Below, in pieces: positions 32,046 through 44,800 of a stretch of 64,000 nucleotides of DNA. The notes under the pieces are model-generated. The model did not search any database. It was not told the origin of the DNA and worked only from the letters and a program-made list of their open reading frames with translations. This DNA comes from Lytechinus variegatus (taxonomy: Eukaryota; Echinodermata; Echinoidea; Temnopleuroida; Toxopneustidae), in the NCBI RefSeq assembly GCF_018143015.1, contig NC_054742.1, positions 13,189,632 to 13,253,631 on the forward strand, given 5' to 3'. The number at the start of each line of letters is the position of its first letter. Positions within the stretch are counted from its first letter, which is position 1. A program made the translations under genes and the position numbers.

Positions 32046-32622
32046 GTTATATATGCCCATGAGAATAGCAAATATCAATCTATTAACATTCATTATCATT
32101 AAAACATTGCTAAGAAACAAAGGAATTATGAATCTAGAACATTTCAAAGCATAAATGTTTCCTAAAATCGATTATTGTAATTCATAAAGATAAGAAAATG
32201 TATTTTCACCTGTTTCTTGGTAGGCAAATGAAGCAAGAATAACACTACAGTGCATTAGCCTACTGAGGGGATAACCTATACTGTGAAATTTGAGGGGGCA
32301 GCCACTACTAGGATCACTATCACTAAATACAACCCACTAAAAATAGAAATTGCCTTTTCTAAAAAAATATGCTAATTTATGTAATCAGGTAAATCTTAAA
32401 TGCAAAGGTCTTTGCTTTTCAAGCACAAGCGTTTACTTCAATACAAAAACCAATTCCTGTTTTTGGACCCTAATCTTTTTAGTTCAAGGGAATGATGAAC
32501 ATCAATGACAAGATTTATCTTTATCATTTTCATGATTAAAACTGCATTATTCCAATTTCATATTTCAGAATCATTAGAGTGGCTGAAAACTTCACAATTA
32601 GCCTACTTTTGTCACTCTTAAT

Positions 32623-32870
32623 TTACTTGACAGATTTGGTTTGAATCTCATCAAATCTACTCCCTGGTGTACGGTAATGAGTGCTGAATTCAACCAAAGC
32701 TTCATCTTCCATTATTCTTGGAGCTATAATTTTATGTTCACGCATTCGATCTATCCACTGATGCAATAAAACCAATGATTCTGGAAGATCACTGGATCCA
32801 AGAGCCATAGAGGAAGGGATTCGATAGATGAATGGCCAGATAGCATAGTCAACCATACCTGGTGAAGAAC
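32623..32870 (-). CDS. GSTO: GST omega exon 5 (terminal)
   Basis: Acceptor TCTAATGCAG before GTTCTTCACC. Encodes [18 protein letters not shown] to the stop TAA (32623-32625). The MVDYAIWPF block matches the family's C-terminal domain. The ~7.2-kb intron before it is the largest in the gene. Confidence 0.9.
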
Positions 32871-35800
32871 CTGCATTAGATGAGAATGAACGTAACAGCT
32901 GAAATGCCAGTTCCAGTTCCAGGTATTCTGAAAATTATCTCATCTTTTATCTTAATTACTGTGTAAATCTCGTAACATATTTTGAAGGTTGGTTAAGTAT
33001 ACAAGATTGTGTCAATGGATCACCCTCAAGTCAATAAGGGCACCTCATTTCTGATGAAGAATATTTTCAGGACACCTGCCCCCGGAATTGTTTATCAGTC
33101 AGATTTAAGCTGGAATAAACGTCCTCTCTTAGTTTTGAGAATCAGATTAAACAAGATGTAAAAAAAATATGTATGAAGATACTGACATAAGCAAAGCACC
33201 TCTATACTTAAACAAGTGGAGCGCAGTGCTGACTTTGAACACCACTACTTTTAAAAAGAATATAAAAAACCACCATTCATATAATGATACAATACTATGT
33301 TCTTTGACAATAAAATGACATTTGACCTTGATCATGCAACCTAAGACTTGTCAGTGATACTAGACTACCCGTATATCCGCATTTTACGAACTACAGTGCA
33401 TATAAAAAAACGGGACAGTTTTGAAGTCTATAAAAAATTTGTTTCAAAATATGGTATCTGTTTATAGTTGCTCTGAGATCTTTTCTTTGAAATGCCATTT
33501 AAAAAAAATAAATTTTGTTCATGCTTGAGCGAACACGTGACATTTTTGTCGGGGGTGCAAAAAGAGGCTTGTGCCAGAATGACACAAATTAGAAATTTGA
33601 TGATTAGACTTTCGGCTAATCAGCAGACTTCCTCTTTTCATTATCTTTGCCATAATTTTCGAATTATGCTGTCAAATTTCATTTACAAATTTCTATATTT
33701 ACCTGAATATTTTGTTTTTCATTTAAACTTCTTTCACCTTTGAATTTCCCTTCATAAGTAAGACAAGAAGACTTTTTGTCAACCCAAGTAAAAAGATTTT
33801 CATTATTAAATGGGAGAATTTGTAATTATTTAAATCCTTTTATTATGTGAAACAAATTATATTTTGGTACCTATAAAAGACATGAATCCTATTTTCAGGG
33901 GTTATTGACATGACAAACCGGACAGGATTCACGTCTTTCAATGGCAATGGTGTATTGAGTCAATTTGAAGGAGCAAGACATGGCAGACCGGGTAAAATGT
34001 ATTAAAAAGTTGTGAAGCGAGCAAACAAAAATTTCCACTTTTTTGTTAAAATTTTGTGATTTTTGAAAGTGATATCATATCTCACTTTCTATGTTTTCTG
34101 TTATTTTCCTGTCCACTTCTTTTCTTGGTCATGATTTTTTTTATCTGGGGGGGGGGGGGGGCGGGGCCGAGCACCCAGAGCCCCCACCCATCATAATGCC
34201 ACTGTTCAAAGGCACCATAACCTTTGTAGCACACAATGAAAGGATTTGAAAAAAAAACGCTATCCCATACTTCGGTTTAAAAAAAAATTGTTCTTGCCTA
34301 AAGAAGGAATATTCAAAGCTAAAAGAGAACATATTAAAAAGAACAACAACAGAAATATTAAAGCAAATCCGTAGATTTGGAAATGAATTTTGAGCGCATA
34401 ATTCAACAAGGGGAATGCCTCTGGCCGTCTCAACCTGCATCACGCGATTCAACATAGCAGCAGTGCTGACTTTGAAAACTACTATAACTCACACAAGATG
34501 TTCATTGATACTTGATTACTCTTATTTCCACGTTTTATGAACCAGACCAATACACTTACAGAGATAAGATGGTAATTCAACAAATACCCCCAATGTTGCC
34601 AAAATTCACTGACCTCACATGACCTTTGACCTTGATCATGTGACCTGAAATTTGCACAGGATATTCAGTGATACTTGATTACTCTTTTGTCCAAGTTTCA
34701 AAAGTCAGACCATCATAACTTGCAAAGTTATGATGGTAATTCAACAGATACCCCCAATTTGGCCAAAGTTCATTGACCTTTGACCTTGGTCATGTAACCT
34801 GAAACTTGCACAGGGTGATTAGTGAAAATTGATTACTCTTATGTCTGGGTTTCATGAATCAAATCCATAAACGTTTAAAGTTATGATGGTAATTCAACAA
34901 ATACCCCCAACTTGGCCAAAGTTCATTGACCTTCAATGACCTTTGACCTTGGTCATGTGACCTGAAACTTGCTCAGGATGTTCAGTGATATTTGATTACT
35001 CTTATGTCCAAGCTTCAAGAATCAGATCCACAACCTTTCAAAGTTATGATGCTAATTCAACAGATACCCCCAATTTGGCAAAAGTTCATTGACCCTAAAT
35101 GATCTTTGACCTTTGTCATGTGACTTGAAACTCAGGTAGGATGTTCAGTAATACTTGATTAAGCTTATGTCCAAGTTAAGTTTCATGAACTTGGACAAAA
35201 GGTTAATCAACTTTCATGGGCTGGGAACCCTTAACAAGTGGAATGCCTCTGGCCGTCTCACCTGCATCACGCTGTTCAATATAGCAGCAGTGCTGACTCT
35301 GAAAACTACTCGAACTCGCACAAGATGTTCATTGATACATGGTTGCTCTTATGTCCACTTTTTATGAACTAGACCAATAAACTTACAGAGATATGATGGG
35401 CAATTCCACAGGTTGGTCCAAATCATGTAACGTGAGTAACCGACACATTCCAAAGATTTGCCAGGGGCATAATAGAATTTCCCAAGTTTTGTTTTTATAC
35501 AAAGGATAGTAAGACTGTATACTTTGTTGCGATAAAGAGATGTTTAGTTCCTATCAATAATAATGGAGTTACAGCTCCAAGTATGAGTCAAGGTGTCTCC
35601 AAATGTAATGTGAGTAACCGTGGAATAGCCCTGATGGTTATTCAACAAAAAACCCAAACGTGGCCACAGGTCATTGACCTTACATGACCTTTGACCTTGG
35701 TCATGTAACCTGAAACTCGCACAGGATGTTCAGTGATACTCGATTACCCTTATGTCCAAGTTTCATGAATCAGATCCATAAACATTCAAAGTTATGATGG

Positions 35801-38800
35801 AAATTCAACAGATACACCCAATTTGGCCAAAGTTCATTGGCCTTTGACCTTGGTCTTGTGACCTGAAATGCGCACAGGATGTTCAGTGATACTTGAATAC
35901 TCTAATGTCCAAGTTTAACGAACTAGACAAATAAACTTTCAAAGTTATGATGGTAATTCAACAGATACCCCCAATTCGGCCAAAGTTCATTGACCCTAAA
36001 TGACCTTTGACCTTAATCATGATACCTGAAACTTGCACAAAATGTTCAGTGATGCTTGATTACTATCATGTCCAAGTTTCACGAATCAGATCCATAAACA
36101 TTCAAAGTTATGATGGGAATTCAACAGATACCCCCAATTTGGCCAAAGTTCATTGACCCTAAATGACCTTTGACCTTGGTCATGTGACATAAAACTCATG
36201 CAGGATGTTCAGTAATACTTGATTCACCATATATGTCTAAGTTTCATGAACTAGGTCCATATATTTTCTAAGTTATGATGACATTTCAAAAACTTAACCT
36301 CAGGTTAAGATTTTGATGTTGATTCCTCCAACATGGTCTAAGTTCATTGACCCTAAATGACCTTTGACCTTGGTCATGTGACATGAAACTCTAATAGGAT
36401 GTTCAGTAATACTTGATTAACCTTATGGCCAAGTTTCATGAACTAGGTCCATAGACTTTTTAATTTATGATGTCATTTCAAAAACTTAACCTTACGTAAA
36501 GATTTGCTGTTGACACCGCTGCCGTTGGAAAAGCGGCGCCTATAGTCTCACTCTGCTATGCAGGGGAGACAAAAACTTAGGCATTACCCTTATGGCCAAG
36601 TTTCACGAACTAGGCCCATATATTTTCGAAGTTATGATAATATTGCAAAAATTTAACCTTAGGTTAAGATTTTGATGTTGATTCCCCCAACATGGTCTAA
36701 GTCCATTGACCCTTAATGACCTTTGACCTTAGTCTAGTGACCTGAAACTCAGGTAAGATGTTAAATAATACTTGATTAACCTTATTATTTATGTCCAAGT
36801 TTCATGAACTAGGTCCATATACCTTTTAAGTCATGCTGTCACTTAAAAAACTTAACCTTCAGTTATGATTTGATGTTCATGCCAACGCTGATGGAAAAGC
36901 AGCGCCTATAGTCTCATTCTGCTATGCAGGTTGGGTAATGCAAGTGAGACAAAAACATATTCAAATCCTGAATCTGCCACGTAACTACAAGTATTGCAAA
37001 ATATATCTAATGTCATAAACTCTGGTACCAGTAAATGATATCGAATGCAATGAGTTGTTCAACTATATTTGAATTAATAAGGACGAGAAACCCCAAAATT
37101 ATGACAGATAAGATTTTTAAGGATAGGAAATGATATACTCTCACATGGTAGGGGAAGGCAGGTAAGTTGAGCATAGGGGCAAGTTGAGCCACCACCCCCA
37201 GGCCAATAATGAAGGAGTCAGACATTGTGGTGGTGTAATGTATTGATGACCCATTATATAACCCTTTACCCCACCACATTGTTTCAACTTTGAAACAAAA
37301 AGTAATTTTTTTGAGGGAAAATACAAATTTGAGCTAAAAACATAAAAAAGGGTGTGAAATAAATAAGTGCTTTTTAAATGCACACATCTTAAATATAATA
37401 AAGAAATAAGAACAATATTGTTAGTCCAGGTATGGATTCTCATTCTTGTCATAGTCTTTCACATGATGGATGCATAAGAAATGTGTGGATGTGAAAATAT
37501 CGCATTGAGTTCAGACTGGGGTAATTTGAGCCAGCCAACATGGGGCAAGTTGAGCCATAGTAATTCTTCTGGTAATCTATAATAAAAATAAAATCCTTAA
37601 AAAGCCATTGATATGCAGGCAGAAAGGAGCAAATTCACATGACAGTTCTTTTACTTTTAGAGGATGGTAGTATTTCTAGAGAATTAGTAAATGAAAAGAC
37701 TTTAAATTGAAAAATGACATGCTGTTTCTTCTTGCATACATTATGTACATAGTTTTTGTGGCTCAACTTTAAAACCCCAGAAGGTGGCACAATTTACAAC
37801 ACATATGGGGCAAATTGAGCCATTTGACATTGTTTTTTTCAAAGGTCACAATGACTTTCAGTGTGGGGTAGAAAGTTATATATATATAGGTGAAAAATAT
37901 TTCCGAAGAATCAAATCTAAAGGCTAGGTACTTATTTCTATGATATTATTAGTCATATCAATTCTAACATGCAAAATGCAAAGTGTCACAACTTATCCTG
38001 CCTTCCCCTACTTATAAACTGAAAGAAACACATTTACCTTAATTTAGTTTAGTATCCATGGTATGGAACCATGCCTGAGGCAGATTTCATGCATTAATTG
38101 TTCTTATACAACTCATACAAAGTTTCTTGTAATTTGATTGGTTGAAAGCCATTCAATATTTGATCCATTTTGTGCTGCATGCAAATTTTATTTTCCATTG
38201 CACGGTGACCATGCATTTTTTATTTTTCCATTGCACGATTGAGCTTTCTCCTTCAGTGTGTACCCTAAGCATGTGTGTATACGTACATTTTGTGTGTGTT
38301 TGCGCACATCGAAGTAAGCGCATCAACAAGGCTGGCTGTGCGCACTGAGATTAATGAATCAAAGTGCGTCACAAAAGTTCACAAACAATTAACTGCTTTC
38401 ATAAAATGGGAAAACAAAAATATTTTCAGATAAAAGGAAGTGTCAGACAAAGGAAAAATATGTCCTAATTCCACCTCCTTTTGTTGATTTTTTTTCTTAT
38501 CTATTGTCATATTACAAAATCTAGAAAATTTGTTGTATAAACCTAATGATGCATGCCTTTATTCGTCGATTATGTGACCTATCCACTCTCGTTGAGGCTG
38601 TGTTCACCCCATTGCACTCAGCCTAATGGCTGAGTGCAATGGATTAAACAGAGCCTCAACTCGCATGAGGATAGATCGCCTAATGTACTCTGTGCATGCA
38701 TCATTTGTATATTAATTTAGCACTTATATTGAAAAGGTTCCATTGTCACAAGGTACTAAAATCATGCAATTTACTATACAGTGCATATCAAAAATAAGTT

Positions 38801-41800
38801 TACACTTCAAAAAAGCCATGGGAATTAAAAAATATACAAAATTTGGGTAATTTTTTTCACATATAATCTTGGATTTGGGTCTCATCTATCCAATGAAAGT
38901 AAAAGTTTTGACAGAATGTTACACTTGAGTGAGCACTGTCCATTTTTGTAAAGCTTGCAGAAATCTGTTTGTGCAGAAATGCTCATTTTCAAGCTGTGTC
39001 AAGGGGAAAGGGCAAAATCAAACTTACCCTGCAAAACATTTCTCATACATTTCCCTTGCACTTTTAGTCGATTGAAATGAAACGGATTCATTCAAGCATT
39101 TTTTAACAATTTTACTATCCAAATTGAAATTTCAACACTTAGTAAGCACAACCTTTACTCTTTTTTGTGCCAGCTGGATCTGAGGACATAACTGAATCCC
39201 AACAAAAGCTTATATCAGACATCTCCATTTTTTCACTAAGTTTCTATCATTTATAGTGGGTTTACATTTCATTTTTTCATTTAATACTTGTTTCTCCATA
39301 TTTTTCCCAATCTTGACAATGATAAACAAAATGAAAATAAAGCCTAAGCCATTTCATGTAAATCACAGCTCAGTGTAAAGCAAATATCGTCACGATAGCC
39401 TTGGTGTGTTGGGTAGGGCGCAATGCACTCTTCGAAGTGTTTTGGGCAAGGAAACAAGTTTAAAAAGGTAAAAGATATCTTCAGATCTATTTTACCAGCT
39501 AAATTCCACGTGTTATTCATGATCAAGGTCTACTTTTATTGGCATACTATTTAAAAATTCTGCGCAAATCATTTTTCACTAACTTTCCAAAAATCAGTGG
39601 TGCTCACTCAAGCGGAAATATTTTTCGACAGTTATATCGTCACTTGCTAAAATGGACCTGTACCAATTTTAAAATGTGGAAAAATCTTTAGGATATAACA
39701 AATGTATAATTTTACAGGATTTTTTCTAAGTGTAATTTTTTTTGATACACACTGTACATTCAGCATTAATGAAGTTGTAGGTTTCGAATTTCATGTAACT
39801 ACGGTCTGTATCAATTCATTTGTAGCCATGAACTTGAAATGTTTAAGACCTTGGACTAAGGTGGGCATTCATTATTGGTTCCTTCTCCAATATTTTGGCT
39901 TCAATCTGAGAACTTAAAGCTACCTTTGTGAATTTAGGCTATTAATTCTTAGCGTGCAAGAGAAAACAATACTCTCTGCAAGTACTATGTATAATCCAGT
40001 GAGAATGATGAATTTGGCAAGATAAGGGTAAATAGATCCTACCATAGAAAAAGGGTGTTCCTCTGTTCTGAAGCTCATCTTCAATCGAGTTCAAATTTTT
40101 GAGTAGTGCAGTTCTTAACTCTTCATTCTTTCCCTTCTCTTTTGCTGAGCGATAGAAGGCTGGAACGTACTGAAACAGAGGCAGAAATGTCTCTTGAGCA
40201 TGCATGTTAACCAAAAGATAGCACATCTAATTATCTCATTACCATTTCATGTACATATATGGTAGATAAATCACACACTGCATTACATATCTTTTATAAC
40301 AAATGTGCATGAATCATGACAAAATACAAGATATTAAAAGACCCAGCGAAAAAAAGAAGAAAAATAACTAGTAAAGTACAAGACCCCACCTGTATATAAA
40401 CAAGAATGTCGCTATTAAAGGTGAGCACATAACACGCCCACCTGTAACGTGGAAAACAGAGTTATTGTTCAAGCAAGGAAAAAGGAAGGTGGCGACTTCA
40501 CCTTTGACCCTCTGACTTCAAAATCAATAGAATTCCTGAGATCTATGCTTGTATCACGGGGGCGGATCCAGCTTTCGCCAATGGGGGGGGGGGGCGGCGG
40601 CGGCGGCAATTTTTTTTACCCCGACCGGCCGCTCAAAGTTGATTTTTATTTGTTTATTTGAAGGGGTAGTCCTAACAGCCACTTCATAGCTTCATTCTTA
40701 CAAAACATAAATAAAAAAAAATCTCATATAAGCCCTAATTAAATAGTGCAAGCTAAATTTGTTGAAATTTCATGAATTTTGCCCTGAAAATTGAACATTC
40801 TGAGAAATGTTTGTGATCGTGAACAAGTTGTGTAAATGTAACTAAATAACCACTGCGGGCAGAAATTTTTAAAAAATGTTCTGCCTGATCGAAAAGAGAC
40901 CTGTTAAGGACTGTTCTAAGCACTTTTTCTAATCATGAACAAAATAGGTACATAACTCAATTAATTTGAGCGTGAAGCACGAACCCCCCCCAAATAAAAG
41001 AAGATATTTTGAGCTAAACACGGGACACTTTATTCATGTTTTAAAAATCATGAAAAGGATGAGTAATTGGTTAGGTATCTTCCTCCATTAATAATGCAAG
41101 CACAAAGCACGAGAAGAAAAAAAAATTATATTCTGATGTGAAACTTGATAATATAAGCACGTTTTGAATACAGAACAAACTGCGTATCTAACATTTGAGA
41201 TTTAGACATAAATTCTTGGCATTCTCGTTACATTTATTTCATTATAATAATAATAATAATAATAATAATATACCAGTATGTGATTTGTAATGCGCCAAAT
41301 CCACTCGGCAGAATGCCCATTATGAAAATCAATAATGCTCAAGAGTGAGCTGAAAAATTGATGTATATGAAAAGGGCCGATTTAAGCACTATTTCAAGCA
41401 TGTGTATAGGAAAATTGTGAAGTCAATATGGATAGCACTTAACAAATGATGCAAGCGCCGCGCCCCGAGCCGATTTTTTTTTATCATTTTGACCTAGCAA
41501 TTAAACTGAAGTTATCGCCTTTACAAAAACTTCAGAAACATGTCAGTGTGTCCTTGATCTTTTGACCTCAAAATCAATAGGCTTCCTTGGAACCATGCTA
41601 GTATCATACACACCAAATATGAGCCTAGGTTTTAAAATTTAAACTGAAGTAAATCGTGTTTACAATGACTGCAGAAGGGTAAGATGAAAACATGTCACTG
41701 TGACCTTGACCTTTATCTTTTGACCTCAAAATTGATAGGCTTTCTGAGATCCATGCTAGTATAATACACACAAAATTATATGAGCCTAGGTTAAATTAAA

Positions 41801-44800
41801 CTGAAGTTATCACTTAAACAAGGACCTTATAAGGGTAAAATGAAAACATGTCACTGTGACCTTGACCTTTGACCCTTTGACTTCAAAATCATTATACTTG
41901 ATAGGATCCATGCTAGTATCATATGTACCAAATTATATGAGCCTAGGTTAAGTTAAACTGAAGTTATCATGTCTACAAGGAAATGTTTAAGGGATGGACA
42001 GACAGACACCAAGCGTGATACCATAATACTTCCCGTCGGACAGGTGTATAAAAAGTACATATTCATCATACAAAAATGGATACATCATAATAAAATACTG
42101 GATCAGCACCTGCATCTTATTCATAAATTGAAATGAAATGCTAATGTAGCTTGTATACCTACATTTCCAAATCTCTGAATGAATAATTTATCCCTGGCTT
42201 TGAGGTAAGCATCTGCTGGGTACATAGGGTTGTCTGGGTAAGCTTCATCAAGATACTCACAGGTGACAAGTGATTCCTGGATCAGTTTGTCATCAAATTC
42301 TAGAGTTGGGACCAGACCATCAGGGTTCTTGTCAAAGTACCACTCTGGCTTCTTGTATGTGTTCACGTTCACCAACTCATAGCTACACAAGGGGTGGAAT
42401 GTTAAATGAGAAAGTATAAGAAGAAATCTCATCCTTGAAACAATGAAAGGACATATCTTCAAATATATAGCTACTGATCAGAATACCATAACAAGTGGAA
42501 TGCCTCTGGCAGTCTCTCGATATAGCAGCAGCGCTGCCTTTGAAAACAAGTGGAATGCCTCTGGCCGTCTCATCTGCATCACGCGGTTCAATATAGCAGC
42601 AGTGCTGACTTTGAATACTACTCTAACTCGCACAAAATGTTCAGTGATACATGGTTACTCTTATGTCCACTTGTTATGAACTAGACCAATAAACTTACAG
42701 AGATATGATGGTTATTCAACAAAAAACCCCAACATGGCCAAAGTTCATTGACCTTACATGACCTTTGACCTTAAACTCGAACAGGATGTTCAGTGATACT
42801 TGATTACTCTTATGTACAAGTTTCATGAATCAGATCCATAAACTTTCAGTTATGATGGTAATTCAACAGATACACCCAATTCGGCCAAAGTTCATTGACC
42901 TTTGACCTTGGTCATGTGACCTGAAACGCGCACAGGATGTTCAGTGATACCTGATTACTCTAATGTCCAAGTTTAATGAACTAGACCAATAAACTTTTTA
43001 AAGTTATGATGGTAATTCAACAGATAACCCCGATTCGGCAAAATTTCATTGACCCTAAATGACCTTTGACCTTAATCATGAGACCTGAAACTTGCACAAA
43101 ATTTTCAGTGATGCTTGATTACTATTGTGTCCAAGTTTCATGAATCAGATCCATAAACTTTCAAAGTTATGATGGGAATTCAACAGATATCCCCAATTCG
43201 GCCAAAGTTCATTGACCCTAAATGACCTTTGACCTTGGTCATGTGACGTGAAACTCATGTAGGATGTTCAGTGATACTTGATTAACCTTATGTCCACGTT
43301 TCATGAACTAGGTCCATATATTTTCTAAGTTATGATGACATTTCAAAAACTTAACCTCAGGTTAAGATTTCGATGTTGATTCCTCCAACATGGTCTAAGT
43401 TCATTGACCCTAAATGACCTTTGACCTTGGTCATGTGACATGAAACTCTAATAGGATATTCAGTAATACTTGATTAACCTTATGGCCAAGTTTTAGTAAC
43501 TAGGTCCATATACTTTCTAAGTTATGACGTCATTTCAAAAACTTAACCTCAGGTTAAGATTTGATGTTGACGCCGCCGCCGCCGTCGTCGGAAAAGCGGC
43601 GCCTATAGTCTCACTTTGCTTCGCAGGTGAGACAAAAACTTATGAATGAAGATTATGACCTATTCAAGAACTGCATTATTATAACTATTCAAAAAGGAAA
43701 AAATATTATGCATGTAGACCCAAAATGACCTTTGACCATGATCATGTGACCTCAGACATGTGCAAAACAAGTTGGATTACCCTTATGTTGATGTTTCATG
43801 AGCTAGATCCATAAACTTTCTAATACCCCTTTCATAAACCCAATTACTATGAATTAGGCGGCTAATAGCAGCATAATTTGGTCATAAAATTGGAGGAGGA
43901 CAAGAGTTATCCGCATTACTCTGATGCTGCTATTAACCGCATAATAGCGGCATCGGGATAAGATTTTGAGTTTATGAACGCATTTCCAAATAATGCGGAT
44001 AATTGCCATGGTGCGGTCACAAGGTCACCCTTTTCCAACACAACCGCATCGGAGGGGGCGTGTCCAGTTGTCATGGCGATTATCCGCCTTTTTCAGGATG
44101 GGCGCTCGTAAAAATAATGCGGCTTATTTTCGGAGTTTATGAACGCAATTTTTATTGAATTATCCGCATTACCTTAGGCGGCTAATTGGAGGATAGGTTT
44201 ATGAAAGGGGTATTAGTTACGATGCAAATCCAACACATATTCCCAACATGGCCAGAGTTCATTAACCTTTAAATGAGTATGACCTTTGATCTTGGCCAAG
44301 TTCCTGAAATGCACACAGGGTATTCAGGGATACATTGCTGCTCTTATGTCCAAGTTTCATGGACTAGATCCATAAACAGAAGATAATGATAATAATAACA
44401 ATAATAACAATAATGATAATTAAAATCCTAATAGTAACAATAATTATAAAACAAACAATATACATAATAAAAATAGTACTACTACTAAGTGATGATAATT
44501 GATTGACGATTATGAAGGAGGATGCAAGCAGTGAGGAGGCTCCTATAATTTTTTTTTTCACATAGTGAAAATAGTAGGGGGGAAAGGGAAAACAAAGATT
44601 TGGAATAGAGATTATTATAGGCCTATATAGGTTGTGACAATATGAACCATTTAACTCAATTAAGAAAATAATAACTAATTAGTCGTTTTAGTCATGTTGT
44701 CTGCTCCCCCAATTAGACCAAATAGTGGTTATCATTTTCTTTAGACTAGTTGGCTATTAGACCAAATGATGATACATACTTTAAAGTGGACAAAGTGGCG

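Larger units (their letters stand above)
40480..42045 (+). repeat. R3 tandem family, split by a poly-G element
   Basis: Units of about 160 bp with TGACCTTGACCTTT, TTGACCTCAAAATC, GATCCATGCTAGTAT and TATGAGCCTAGGTT repeat about three times between 41500 and 42000 and end GGACAGACAGACACCAAGCG. The first partial unit (40485-40556) is cut at TGCTTGTATCA by the poly-G element. R3 resembles R1 and R2 in design. Confidence 0.7.

Noticed and set aside
34141..34455. Minus-strand 104-codon frame
   Set aside because: It is a translation of poly-G and the start of an R2 repeat.
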